A stretch of 64,000 bases of DNA from Tanytarsus gracilentus. Taxonomy: Eukaryota; Arthropoda; Insecta; Diptera; Chironomidae. The notes under the pieces are model-generated. The model was not told the origin of the DNA. It made no database searches and saw only the letters and a list, made by a program, of their open reading frames with translations. The stretch lies in contig JAXRKN010000040.1 in assembly GCA_038502055.1 (NCBI GenBank), positions 2,294,001-2,358,000 of the forward strand. The letters are read 5' to 3'. Both the position numbers and the translations under genes were made by a program. Below, piece after piece: positions 13,186-24,905 of the stretch (position 1 is its first letter; the number at the start of each line of letters is the position of its first letter).

Positions 13186-13616
13186 AAATTTATTTCAGCA
13201 ATGCGAAAAAAAATTAAATGTTAAAAACGTTTTAGGATTTTCTTAATTAAATGTGTATAAAAATAAATTGAAAGAATGTCAATAAAGTCGGAAAAAATCG
13301 TTAGAGGAATTTTTTGTTTAAATTATGAAATTTATCGCACTTGAACATGACTCGATTTGTGTTGCACTTGAAAGATTTATCAGCTGAGCATTTATGCAAT
13401 ATTCATCTAATAATTGCAGTAATGACGTTGACATTATTTTTGCTCACTTTTTTTCTTGTCTTTATCGGTGAACTTTTTCTATCGCGTGTAGTTTTTGCTT
13501 GCCTAACGGTGACATAGCACTTGAATTTGAGTAGCTCTCTCAACGAGTATAAATTGAGAGCAAAAAGTCGGGTGCAGTTTTAGTTTGACGAAATATTTCT
13601 GAAAGTTAAAATCAAA
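13186..13616. promoter_or_regulatory. Lmx1 3' end and UGT promoter with TATA box
   Basis: A TATAAA at 13548-13553 lies 69 bases upstream of the UGT start codon. A CAGT initiator-like motif sits roughly 27 bases downstream of it (gtgCAGTttta). This is the usual arthropod core-promoter spacing and suggests a focused, regulated promoter for the UGT. Confidence 0.6.
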
Positions 13617-16478
13617 ATGAAAAATTTCCTAGTAAATTTGAAGTTTTTGTACTTTTTTGTGTCTATTTCGCATGCCGCGAATATCTTGGGAATTTTTCCA
13701 ACACCCTCGATAAGTCATCAAGTTGTGTTTCATGGATTAATGAAGGAACTCGCGACTCGAGGACATTCTCTTACGATTCTCACGACTGATGTGATTAAAG
13801 AATTTTTAGACAATCCTAATGTGACTCAAATTGACTTTCACTCAAGCTACAAACATTTTGAGGAGAAAGTAAATTTCGTGGAATTTAAAGACAAAAAACT
13901 CGATGAAAGCGAGGTCATGGATTTCTTCTTTCCAATCATGATGGATATTTTGGAAGAGCAATTTAATCATCCTGAAGTGAAAAGACTTTTAAATGAGAGA
14001 AAAAATTATAAATTTGATGTGGTGATTTTTGAGCACTTGATGTACTATCCTTTAATTGCATTTGGTGAACTTTTCAATTGTCCAATAATTGGAATCACGT
14101 CTCTCGATGCGCCTCGTAAAAATCATTTATTTATGGGAAATGAGGCAAATGCAGTGGTTCATCCTGATATAATGTTTCCATACATAAACAGGAGACTAAA
14201 ATTTCAAGAACGATGGAAAGTTTTTAAATATTTTTTAATTGAAAAATTTTATCAAGACGCAAAATGGCAAAAACGTCAAACTCAAATGATTAAAAAATAT
14301 TTTCCAAATGTGACGACAAACATAAATGAACTCATGGAAAAAGTGGATTTTTTGATGGTGAATGCACATCCGGCACTCGGTTTTATTCGTCCAGTAACAC
14401 CAAAAACTATTCAACTTGGATTTATGCACATCGATCCGCCAAAAGTATTGCCAAAAGGTGATTTAAAAAAATTTCTTGATAACGCTGTCAATGGCGTAGT
14501 TTATATGAGTTTTGGATCAAATGTAAAATCAAAAGATTTAGAACCAAAAGTTCAAAATATTTTTTTAAACGTGTTTAAAAGTTTGAGGGTGTAGGCCAGG
14601 GAAAGTACAGAATTTCTGGAGAATTTTCTGGAGAATTCTGGAGAATTTTCTGGAGAATTCTCCAAATTTCTGGAGAAACTAACAGAATTTCTGGAAATTT
14701 TTTTTGCAGAAATTCTGGAGAATATTTTTGAGAAATTTCTCCAGAATTTTTTTTTTTAGAATTTCTGGACATTTTTGAGAAATTTGGGATTTTTTTGAGA
14801 ATTTCTGGAGAATGATTTCTGGAGAATTTCTCCAGAATGTTTTTCTGAGAATTTCTGAGATGTTTTGGAATTTTCCAAATATTTTTTTTGAAATTCTGCA
14901 GAATATTTTGAGAATTTCTCCAATATTTTTCTCAAGAATTTCTGGAATAAAATCTTTCTTGAATTTTTTTTAAAATTTGTACATAATTTTGTTGAAAAAT
15001 TAGGGACTTGGTCGTCGATCCGGAAAATATTTTTTTAAAAAATTCTATGGAAAATGTGGGAAAATACTGTAAAATTAAAAAAAAGTGTGAATTTGAAGTT
15101 ATTAGTTTAGAAAAAATATACGTAAGGTATACAAAGAGAATAAAGTATTAATACCTGAGAGTCCTGCAAAATACCTGCGAGTCCTGCGAAATACCTGCAG
15201 CTTCTCACCCCCTGATATGAAATTTATCTCTTTTACAAAAAGAAGTCGTCAACTATATTAACCTCTTCCCACTCATTTCTCCCTTTTACAAAAAGAAACC
15301 ATCAACAATTTTACATGTGAAAATTTATTCTATGGGACCAGAAAAGTGAGGAATAATGTGGTGGTAAATTAAGAGAAAAACTCGTCAAAAGTTAACAGAA
15401 GAATATGTACGCTCTGTGCATCCTTTTTTTTTTTGCTGATTATTTTTTTAAATTTGATAGTTTAATTATAAAATTAAATTTAAAAAATAATAAATTTATA
15501 GAAAATTTAGTGGAAAAATCAAATATAGTATTTTCCACATAATTTTTCATAAATTTTTGACGACCTTTAACTCTCCAGAAATTCTGAGAAAAATATTCTG
15601 GAGAAATTCTCAGAAACCCTTCTCAGAAATTCTGAGAAAAATATTCTGGAGAAATTCTCCAGAAACCATTCTCAGAAATTCTGCAGAAAAATATCCTGGA
15701 GAAATTCTCCAGAAATCATCTCAGAAATTCTCCAGAAAAAATATTCCCCAGAATTTCTCCAGAAAATGTTCTAGAAATTCTGGAGAAAAAAATTCTGGAG
15801 AAATTTCTCCAGAAAATATTTTCCAGAATTTCTGCAGAAAAAAATTCTCCCGAAATTCTGTTAGTGTCTCCAGAAATTCTGGAGCATTCTCCAGAAAATT
15901 CTCCAGAATTCTCCAGAAAATTCGCCAGAAATGTCATGTACTTTCCCTGACGCACAATCAAGTGGCTACCTCAAAGTGATCTCCTAGCGCATCCAAATGT
16001 AAAGCTCTTCATCACCCAAGGTGGTCAGCAGTCGATGGAGGAAGCGATTGACAGAGCAGTTCCAATGATTGTAATTCCATTTCTGGGAGATCAAGGCGTA
16101 AATGCAATCCGCATGGAACAGAGAAAAATTGGCTATCCTTTAGAGCTTCACGCTTTGACAGAAGAAAAATTAAGAAATGCCATCAATGAGATGCTAAAAC
16201 CTCAGTATAAGGAAAATATTTTAAAAATTAGAGAACTTATTTACGATCAGCCAATGACATCGAGAGAAAAGGCCGCGTGGTGGACTGAATATGTCATCAG
16301 ACACAAAGGCACTAAGCATTTAGAATATCCTCTAAAAGATGTTCCATTTTATGAGAAATATTTTATAGATTTCATAACAATTGCAACTGTCATCATTATT
16401 TTAATTTTTAAACGATTTTTAACGCTTTATAAAACTTTTTTTGTTAAAGATGCGAATAAAAAAATAAAATTGCAATAA
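13617..16478 (+). pseudogene. UDP-glycosyltransferase interrupted by a foldback element
   Basis: The 5' part (13617-14594, 325 residues) starts with a signal peptide, MKNFLVNLKFLYFFVSISHA, and the acceptor-binding half of a family 1 UGT. It then reaches GVVYMSFGSNVKSKDLEPK and stops. The 3' part (15951-16478, 176 residues) resumes in RTIKWLPQSDLLAHPNVKLF, ITQGGQQSMEE and FLGDQGVNA. This is the nucleotide-sugar signature, followed by a C-terminal membrane segment (FITIATVIIILIF) and a lysine-rich cytosolic tail, as in ER-resident UGTs. The two parts sum to 501 residues against the usual ~520, so about 20 residues (the WKWE..LP.KP stretch) are missing where the element sits. Otherwise the gene looks intact, suggesting a recent break. 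Splicing AGG|GTGTAG to CAATCAAG|TGG would restore frame but still lack the segment; the donor is weak. Confidence 0.75.
14597..15949. mobile_element. Non-autonomous foldback transposon inside the UGT
   Basis: The element begins CAGGGAAAGTAC and ends with the exact complement GTACTTTCCCTG. Inverted arms of ~370 bases consist of degenerate copies of TTCTGGAGAA (left) and TTCTCCAGAA (right). The outer ~80 bases of the two arms match closely. The ~600-base centre is AT-rich with a 20-base direct repeat (AAATACCTGCGAGTCCTGCG type, ~2.5 copies near 15150-15203) and GGTCGTC/GACGACC facing each other at the inner arm borders. There is no transposase frame. CAGGG ends recall hAT-type elements, but I see no clean 8-base target duplication (GTGTAGGC against ACGCACAA), which fits insertion with loss of flanking coding sequence. 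Open frames rich in NSPEILRK-like repeats in the arms are artefacts. Confidence 0.85.
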
Positions 16479-16545
16479 TTTAAGAAAAATAAATCAAAGG
16501 AGCCTTAGACGTTTTTTCTTCTGCAATACTAATTCAAAATTTGGC

Positions 16546-17159
16546 ATGAGTAATCTACGCGAGTCTCGAGAATTGGAGAAACAAATTATTGAAGAAATGA
16601 CAGATGCACAAATTCAAGAATATCGGGTAGTTGTGAAAATTTCAAAGTGAAATTCATTAATTTAAAAAATCTTTAGGCTTCATTTTCAATTTTCGATAGA
16701 GACAATGATGGTGTTATTACTCCCGAAGAGCTTCACTCCGTGATGAAATCTCTTGGAGAGGATCCAACAGAAGATGAAGTTCAAGAAATGATTTATGAAG
16801 TCGATCAGGAGGGAAAAGGTTCAATAAATTTTCACGAGTTTGTGATTATGATGAATAGAAAATCGGAAATGCAGCAAGATGAAAATGAGGACATTAAAGC
16901 TGCCTTTTTTGTCTTTGATAAGAACCACGATGGATTTGTAAGTGTTGATGAAATGAAAGAAGTTCTGTCAAGATTTGACCTGTCGACTCCATCTGAAGAA
17001 ATCGTGGAAATGATAAAAACCGTTGATACAGACGGCGATGGAATGTTAAGTTTCGAAGAATTCACCAATCTTATGAAATCTACTGAAGCACTTAAATTGA
17101 CCAATGTTAAACATTACACTCTTGAAAATGATGCACGGAACTCAGTTGAAAAAAGTTGA
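16546..17159 (+). CDS. Calmodulin-like EF-hand calcium-binding protein
   Basis: Two exons, 16546-16626 and 16677-17159, give 187 residues. Four EF-hand loops are visible: DRDNDGVITPEE, DQEGKGSINFHE, DKNHDGFVSVDE and DTDGDGMLSFEE. All have acidic residues at loop positions 1 and 12 and Gly at 6; loop 2 is the least canonical. The spacing is that of calmodulin or troponin C. An N-terminal extension of ~20 residues and a ~25-residue C-terminal tail go beyond canonical calmodulin (149 aa), and the sequence diverges clearly from it. It therefore belongs with the calmodulin-like or Acam-type proteins of insects rather than calmodulin itself. The target is unknown. The first exon was set by the ATG at 16546 and a CGG|GTAGTT donor. 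The gene lies only 67 bases after the UGT stop codon and is convergent with the kinase gene at 17539. Confidence 0.9.
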
Positions 17160-17538
17160 ACCTTAAATAAAATATTTATGGTTTAAAATTTTTATTATTT
17201 TTTTTAAAAACTTTAAATTTAATTGATTTTCTTAAGAGCTTTTTAACTAAGTCTCAAAAATTATTGAAGCTTTTCTCATCTTAAAAAATTCGTTGAAAGT
17301 TTATCCACCGACAAATGTTCGCACAAAAAATTGTCGAAATATTTTCAAGGCCACTGGATAGTTCAATAATATTTTCACAGATAGCGCGCACACACAAAAA
17401 TGATAATGATCATCATCTGAAAAACGTTTTTGAACTTGAACGTTTGAGAGCTTTATAACGCGGAGATTGATAAATGTCTATCACGTGTTATTTTAAAACT
17501 TGAAAATTGTTTATTTTGCCATTTATTTCACATTTTTA
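17160..17538. other. Intergenic spacer between convergent genes
   Basis: AT-rich 3' flanks of the calmodulin-like gene and the kinase-like gene, with an AATAAA-type signal shortly after the stop at 17159. Nothing else seen. Confidence 0.6.
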
Positions 17539-19032
17539 TCAATTCAAAAGACCTTTATAGAGAAAGTCCGATAAGAGTTTTGAAATGAAAAGTTTATAGT
17601 TTGGATCTTGATATAATTTCCTTCTGAAAATTATTCCTTCAATTCCGTTCTCAAATGCAATTTCAAGGTCATCGGAATGCTCATTTATGAAGAAAAATGG
17701 CATGAAGCAGACAGCAATGATGACCTCAAGAAATCCATTATTAAGCAGCTCAACATTGAGGTCTAACATGCCGGGCGGTTTGTACATAAAGCCAATGTCC
17801 CTAAGAGCTTTTGTGAACTCACGATAATAGTGCTGAATTATATCGTGACGATGCTCATCGCGTGTCTCGTGTGATGCAACCATGAAGAGTAAATAAAAAA
17901 GGTCAATGGCCGGAGTTCCCCATTTGGACATTTGAAAATCGAGCTGTGAAAAAGTTTAAAAATCTTAAAAAAACTAAAAAAAAATATTTAAAACTTACGA
18001 AAAGCACGTCTGCAATTTTTCCTTCGCTATCCTTTTTGAAAAGCATGTTATTGAAGTGAAAATCACCATGATTCAGAACATTTAATCCACTGAAATGCCC
18101 CTTGTCTGTCTCATACACTTTCTCTCCAAGTTCTTCAAATTTCTCCACCATTACTTCCATTTTTTGTACAATTATTTCATATCCATCCCAACTCCTGACC
18201 TCATCGATAAATAAATTTATGTTGTGATACATAAAATTAATTCCATCTCGAGACTTTAAGTTAAATAATCCATTGCGATAGTAAGTGACGTCTTTGCCCT
18301 GAAAAATTATATTTTTTTAAAACTATAATCGTTCTTAAAAATTTCTCACATCTTTATCGAGGTAAATTGATGCCGCATGAAATTTAGCCAAGCGTGTCAA
18401 AACAAATTGTGTTCCCTCGTAGTTTAGTGGACCGGCTGATAAGCCAAAGCCTTGCGTCGTGGCGTCTTCAAAAACAAATAATGGTTCCGGTTCTTTTGCA
18501 CTATACAGTAATCTTATCGTAAAAAGAAAATTTTTGCATTGATATTGATAAACGTCACAAAACAATTAAACTGTTGCATAACAACCTCGGAGCGATTTGT
18601 ATTTTTTCTCCATTTTGATTTAACACTCTCTGCATGTCCGGAATTGTATTTATATACATGTTCCATTCTGAGAAGTTTAAATTGCATAAACAATATTTGA
18701 CACTAAAAATTGCTTACCCGTATCATATGTGCTCTCATCTGAAAATGCATTCGCTTTTGGAACAACCAGTTTTATTAGAAGCTTAGCGGTTTGACCACTG
18801 CCATACTTGCCGGCATACTTGACCGTGGCCTTGAAGATTGTCGACGCATAGTGCTCGCGACTTCTTCCTGCAGCTGCGACATTGACCTCTGAAATCTTTT
18901 AGAAAAGAATTCAATGCATTCACGATTAATTCCGGCTAGCTAACTTACGGTTAAGTTGAAATCATTTTGAGACGTGCGAAGAACTTTCAGAAAAAAGTTT
19001 TCATTAAGCCACTCTGGCACAATTGAAGACAT
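17539..19032 (-). CDS. CHK/ecdysteroid kinase-like protein (EcKinase family)
   Basis: Six exons on the minus strand (19032-18949, 18895-18718, 18667-18586, 18512-18350, 18298-17999, 17943-17539) join to 403 residues, the usual size for this insect-expanded family. The N-terminus MSSIVPEWLNENFFLKVLR and GRSREHYASTIFKATVKY form the small lobe. FVFEDATTQGFG is the hinge region. LNHGDFHFNNMLF contains the Brenner HGDxxxxN catalytic motif. LDFQMSKWGTPAIDLFYLL has the metal-binding DFQ. These features define the aminoglycoside-phosphotransferase-like fold. Members phosphorylate ecdysteroids in silkworm and are implicated in detoxification in flies. The substrate here is unknown. Exon 4 follows a weak GAG|GTTGTT donor, but frame and family content support it. 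No broken motif is seen. Confidence 0.88.
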
Positions 19033-21004
19033 TTCTATAATTTTTCTTTTCGCAAGTTTATGTCACGAGGCCCCGATAAAGACTAAAGAGAAAATGCTAT
19101 TTGGCAATTTAATGTAAACGCATATGGAGAAAAAGTTATCAGCAATACTTTTGTGGTTGTTGATAAGAGTCATATTTTATATTCGTGCAATTACTGCCAG
19201 ACATAAATGATTCATTTTCACAGTCCAGGTGGGAATTTTATCTGTCAACTCCAAAACTATATTTAGCGATCCCATTAGTATTTTAAGATAAAATCTCATG
19301 ACACGGGTCATTAAAATTCTTTATAACAAATGCATCCCACACTAACGAAATTAGCGACATTAAATATAAAACAAATTAAAATCAGCACATTGTTGGTTTC
19401 TCAACTGAAAAATCTCTCTGTCTATGGTCAGAGAGGAAAAATATATACACAAAATTAATTTAATTTAAATTGCTGCTAATTTGCAAATTTAATTTTATCT
19501 CTCTGCACCCCGCTGTGCTTCCACATTTAGTCTTTTTAATTCAAGAGACGCCTTTCGATTAAAAGCGTGGCTAGCCGATGATAAAAAAAATTAGTCAATT
19601 TTCTTAATTGTTATTTTTATGACTATTTCTTAATGGAATTTCTTGATTAAGTTCTTGCGGCGAATTGTCATTCATGTCAGATTTATTAATTTAAAAACTT
19701 CGCAGCTCGTATATAACTCATTTTTATTTGTTATCTCGTATAGCACTGTCTGTTTTTTGTGATTCCTCAAATATTTTGAATGTGAATCAAAAGTTGTTAT
19801 TGAGGTTATAAGTGAGATAGTGTTCCAAAGAAAAATGATTGAATAAATTTTTTTAATCCACAAAAATAATTCAAAACTAAGCAGGATGATAAAAAAAGTT
19901 TACGAGGTAATTCTGTATGCTCATTAAATTTACCATAAATCTCTAAATGATGCGAGTTGAGCAAAAAGCAATTCACACATTTTCTTCGCAAAAAAAATCC
20001 CACCGGCTATATCAACAATTGAGCCACACATTGCTAATTTATTCCTATCGTCATCTAGTCAAAAATATCTCGCGCAATAATTTCAATTTGTGTACTCAAT
20101 AACATCATCATCAAAAAATGACAAAAATCATCATCGAATTCTTCTTTGAATAGTGAGACATTCCTAGCGCGCACACCGCGTTCCTATCAAGAGATTTATA
20201 TTTGATTTTAGCAAATAAAAATTTTAATTTTTGAAAATATATCAAGCTTTATATTTTTCTGGCTGCATCGTGGAGGTCGTTATATAGTAAATTTTAAAAA
20301 ATGTAACTGTAATGTGTGAAATGCGAATTTTATTCCGAATTTCACTAAAAAGTATAGTGAAGGAAATATTCGAGGAGGTGTGTGGCGACTGTCTGAATAA
20401 CTGCAAAGTCATTTTGGAATCTAAAAGTCGAAACATCGCAAAAAAAATTTCTTCTCTCGTATTAACATTTTGCCGCGGAGAAAAAATCCAGTCCATATCC
20501 TCGATATTCTATTTTTAGCTCTCGCGAAAACAAATCCAATCAAGAAAATATTTCGAGATGAAAATTAGCATAAAGAACTGCAATAAATTGTCCCATGGTT
20601 CTTTTTTCGGATGTTTTAGTTTCACTAAAAATCACGTTTAATTAATTTATCTTCGAAGTTCTTAAAGTAATTTTATATTAAGTTTGTGGGTTGGTCAGCT
20701 TAATTGAGGAATTCCGTTGAATTTATTTACGACAAATTAATGTTTTTTTATGAAATTGCGCCTTTGGGTGCCAAATATGATTCTTTGTAAAAAATCATTA
20801 ATTAATTTTTATAAAGATTTTTTACAGCTTGAAACTTTCTTGAACATTGAGAAATTTTATGTAACTTTGTATTAAATTTTTTTAAAAATTCACACTGGGC
20901 TTATTGCGACTAAATTTAAATCGTAGGAATTATCTTGAATTTATTCGCCACAAATTTCCAAACTGCACAGGCTATTGAACTTATTTCATATATATTTTTG
21001 GCCA

Positions 21005-21206
21005 AAAAAAAAAAAGAATTTTTAAAAAGGTTAAAAAAAAAATTTTTTTGTTTGAAATAAAAATTAATTTTTTATTAAAAAAAAAAAATCTTTTTATAAA
21101 ATAAAAAAATAAAAAAAAAAAAAGAAAAAATTATTTTTAAAAAAAATAAAAAAAATAAAAAAAAAAAAAATATAAAAAAAAAAAAAAAAAAAAATAAAAA
21201 AAAAAT
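21005..21206. repeat. A-rich low-complexity tract
   Basis: About 200 bases of almost pure adenine with scattered T and G. It gives phenylalanine-rich shadow frames on the minus strand. Long homopolymers are also places where assemblies err. Confidence 0.9.
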
Positions 21207-21283
21207 CCAAAACAAACGAATTTTTATGTCAGTGACCCCAAAAATATACGTTGAAGTTTTGTTCAACCTTGAGAAGGTTAGGA

Positions 21284-21541
21284 ATGGCAAAAAAATTCTC
21301 AAATATATTTCAATATCAATATTTTAGCGTCCATAGTAGTGAAAATGGCACCCCGAGTGTTTCGAAATCTATAATTTTTCAAATTCAAATTGAAGAATCA
21401 ATTATCGCGGAACATATTGAAGAAATTTTTCTCAATTTCCTTTTTTTTCATTCGCGAACATATAAAATTGATGGCGATAGAGAAGGAAATTTGTTTAAAT
21501 TAAAATACGAGATGAAAAAACAGCTTGAAAAATTGATGTAA
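21284..21541 (+). CDS. Possible small orphan ORF or exon
   Basis: An ATG at 21284 opens 85 codons (MAKKFSNIFQYQYFSVHSSE...) ending KKQLEKLM, followed within 30 bases by AATAAA-like sequence. The residue composition is more protein-like than most spurious frames here. An ATTTTAG acceptor-like site lies inside it, so it could also be a terminal exon. There is no recognised domain and no partner exon is found. It may well be chance; conservation or transcript support would be needed. Confidence 0.22.
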   Translation: MAKKFSNIFQYQYFSVHSSENGTPSVSKSIIFQIQIEESIIAEHIEEIFLNFLFFHSRTYKIDGDREGNLFKLKYEMKKQLEKLM

Positions 21542-21892
21542 ATTTTTCAATAAAAAAATGTGAAAAATAAATTTTCCAAGGCACATAAATTAGCCATCAA
21601 TTTTAAAAAGCGTAAAGATTTTTTTTCGAGGAAATAAAAATCAACACCCTCAATGTTGCGAGCTATAAATTTCTAAAAATGAAGAAATAAATTTTCTTTT
21701 AAGGGATGGACAAAAACAGAGGGCGAGTCAATAAATAACATTAATTCCAATTATTTAATTTTCATCCTTAATAATTTACTTTTTATTATCAAAAAAATGC
21801 CTTAAAATTATACAATGAATGCGCGCAATTTTATAAATTAAAGAAATGTTTTCGAAAATGATGAGTAGTAAATTTTGGTATTTCTTAAAAGT

Positions 21893-22662
21893 TTAGAGCG
21901 CATACTGATCTGAGAGCTGGAGGGATCTGAAATCTAAGTGATGGTCATCGAAAGACAGAGCAAGGCCGTTTGGAAGGCTGGCAAAGAAGTCTTCACTGAT
22001 GGTTCGGATTGGATTTCCAGACAAATCGAGCTCTTCTAAGCTGTTGAGATCAGAAAATGTGAGGCCACTAAGTTGAGTTATTTGATTGTTGCTCAAGTCA
22101 AGTTTCTTCAAGCTTTGCAAATTTTTGAATGTGTTGCGATTAAGAGTTGTAATTTTATTTCCACTCAAGTTAACTTCCTTCAATGAATTTCTCTTGCTGA
22201 ACAAATCACCCGGTAGCGATCTCAATTTATTTCCCGACAAGTCAAGCTTCTTCAATTTTGCCGTTCCAAAGAAGGCGCGATTCTCAATTTCCATAATATC
22301 TCCATCACTGAGGTTAATCATCTCTAGCTGATCGGCGTTTGCAAACACATCAGCTGTTATACGCATTTGATCACCATTCAAGTAGAGTTTCGTCAATTTC
22401 TTCGTAATGTCCAATAGATTTGGAAATTGGGCACGAACATTTTGTGGCATAGATTGGTGTGTGATTTTTTCGTAGCTGCTAATTGTATTGTCAAGTGTTC
22501 GTACTGCCGGTGCCGAGAGTGTAGTCGTGAGGCACAATGAGATAAGAATTGATGCGCTGAGTAATCTGTTGAGAATAAAATTATTTAATATATTTATTCT
22601 TTAAATTATTAACAAATTTTTTTTAAAAAAAATACTAAATGAATTTTTCTTTACCTCTGCAT
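21893..22662 (-). CDS. Short secreted leucine-rich-repeat protein (copy 1)
   Basis: Two exons: an 8-base coding exon (22662-22655, ATGCAGAG) and 22565-21893. Together they encode 226 residues. The splice completes a signal peptide, MQRLLSASILISLCLTTTLS, followed by APA, a likely cleavage site. About seven leucine-rich repeats follow, with the typical pattern LKKLDLSGNKLRSLPGDLFS and LEELDLSGNPIRTISEDFF. There is no transmembrane segment or GPI signal, so it is predicted to be secreted. Such proteins bind other proteins in insect haemolymph or extracellular matrix; the specific role is unknown. A TATA motif (TTTATAAAAG, minus strand) lies at 22743-22734, about 70 bases before the ATG. Its gene structure matches the LRR gene at 31574-32174. 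Confidence 0.9.
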
Positions 22663-22733
22663 TTTTGTATTTTTTTTGTTTCACAAATTTAAACGTTTCT
22701 ACTTTTAAATTTTACGAAAAATTTCTCTTATCA

Positions 22734-22743
22734 CTTTTATAAA
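22734..22743 (-). promoter_or_regulatory. TATA box of LRR gene copy 1
   Basis: TTTATAAAAG on the minus strand, about 70 bases upstream of the start codon. Position and sequence are typical of an insect TATA promoter. Confidence 0.6.
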
Positions 22744-24905
22744 CTTTTGTCAAGGCTTTTAAAGAACTTTTTAGTCTTTAGACTTATCAATTCGATTTTC
22801 AAACTGTTACTGTTGATTTTTCAGTCTCATCGACGAATTTTATATATGCTCTCCGGGAGTGGGAAAAGAACTGTTGATGATGCTCGCGAGAGAAATTCGC
22901 GGACGAAAATAAAAAACCAGTTTGAGAATCATTTTCATCTGTTTTGGTTTTTTTTCTTACTGACTGGCGAGAATAAACAAAAAAGAATAATTTTTTCTGA
23001 TATTCGGCTTTATCTGATAGTCTTCGGTTAATTTTCTTGGCGTCACCGTCAAAGTCCGCAAAAATATTTTTTAGTTAAGTGGAATTCTTTTTTCCGTTGA
23101 CATCTCACGCGGAATACAGAAGTGCACACTTTCCACGAAATAACTTTAAGATGCTACAGGTTGCGATAATTGACAGAGAAGAAAAAGAATGAAAGCGTTC
23201 ATTAGTGTGGCGCCAAAAATAATTTAATTTTTTTTTATTTCGGGTTGGATGTCAAGAAACCTGAAATGGAAATTCTATTTTTAGCCACAACTTCTCTTTC
23301 TTTCTCATTCCACTCACATTCACATTCATTTGTGGTATTTTTATCATCAACAACTTTATGGCGCATTTCGTGGAATTTTATTTTGGTGTTTTTTATTAAG
23401 TTCGTATGACTGTGACCAAATAAAGCAGATCATCGCAAAAAAAATATTTTTAAAGGAAATAAAGTGAAATTTCAATCGCTCTATTACGCTGAAATATTGC
23501 ACGGATTATGTAAATTTTTATTATTTCAAAAAATATTTCAGTTCAAAATGAGAGATTGAAATGCGAGAGAAGAAAACGTCGTCACATCTTATCGTCGTCA
23601 ACGCGACCTACGTCAATTCTTCAAGAGAGTTCCACCAAAAAATGACCACGTTAAAAATTTCTGAGTAAACGAAAAATTCTTTGACGACATTCTAAAAATA
23701 GAATTTCAACTTTTTTTTGGCTCCATCATCATTATCATGCCGGTGTCGTTTAGCCGCGAGTTAAATTGCATGCGGTCACGATGATAAAATTCTCATCTTC
23801 TAATCCTGTTACTCTCTTAAAGAAACATCCTGGTTATCTGATTGCGAAAACTTTTTTTTTCGACGAGAGATCAACCTGGCGACACGATCTACGTTATTGG
23901 CGTCTCACCATTTATACTTTTATAACACCTCAGGCGTCGTATGCCACATAACTCTTTACGCGGTAAATCATGGAACAATTCGTTGCTCTCTCACTCGCTC
24001 AATTCTCATCTTCTTCTCCCAAAAAAAATATTAACATTTTTTATGCATAATGGATAAAATCGCCACGAGATTTGAGGCACCAGAAAAAATGGTAAATTAA
24101 GAAAACGGATTTATCACTGAAATGTCGTGATGTCTCTGTTACATATTTTTAATGTCAGCATTTTGGCAATAAATTTATCAGCTAAGAAATGAGAAAACAG
24201 ATCGATGAAAATATTTAGGCGAAAATTAGCATTAAAATTTTTGTTTCATCATGCGATGACGCATTTGATCGTGAATTTCCAATTTCGAATCAAATGTTTA
24301 TGCGACGATGTTTACATTTTTTTCCACTCTCACTGTCTCGATTTTTTACGGGCACTCAGAGAGCTGATCGCGTCATTTTTAAATCTTGTGAAAAATAGAT
24401 CCATAAGATTAGCATAATTCGGCGCCTCTCTCGAAGATTTCTCAAAACATTCTAAAGTCATCAAATAATATTTTAAGAAATATTGTCTTATTTTTTTTGT
24501 CTGATTAACTGAAATTCTTGGAATCAAATATTTATTTTTAAATTTTAATTGGTTTGCATTTTTACAAAATATTTTCGTGAATCAAATATTCACGAGTGGG
24601 ATAATATTTTTGTTGTCGTGATCGGAAATTCCCATTATCAAAATTAATTCATTATTGAAATTGGGACAGTAAAAAAATAAAATGCAGGAATGATTAATTA
24701 AATTTTATTAAATCTACTTGGATTGACTTTAACACATTATAATTTTTAAATAAATAAATTAAGTTTAAGATTAATTTACGAGTTAAGCATTTGAATATTT
24801 TTCAGAAGTTTCTGATTTGATATAAAACTCTGAGAATATTGTTTTTATAAAGCAATACTAATTAAAGAGCGATCAAAGGAGCGAACATACCAATTTATTC
24901 ATTCA
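22744..24905. other. Intergenic, nothing recognised
   Basis: About 2.2 kb of AT-rich sequence. Open frames of 60-95 codons on either strand have no recognisable domain and no splice partners. Confidence 0.55.

Larger units (their letters stand above)
19033..21892. other. Intergenic, with A-rich low-complexity block
   Basis: AT-rich sequence containing an A-rich low-complexity block at about 21005-21206 and one doubtful open frame listed separately. The region upstream of the kinase-like gene presumably holds its promoter. No other gene is recognised. Confidence 0.55.

Noticed and set aside
15557..15979. 140-codon frame with NSPEILRKIFW-like repeats
   Set aside because: It lies in the right arm of the foldback element and reflects the TTCTCCAGAA repeats.
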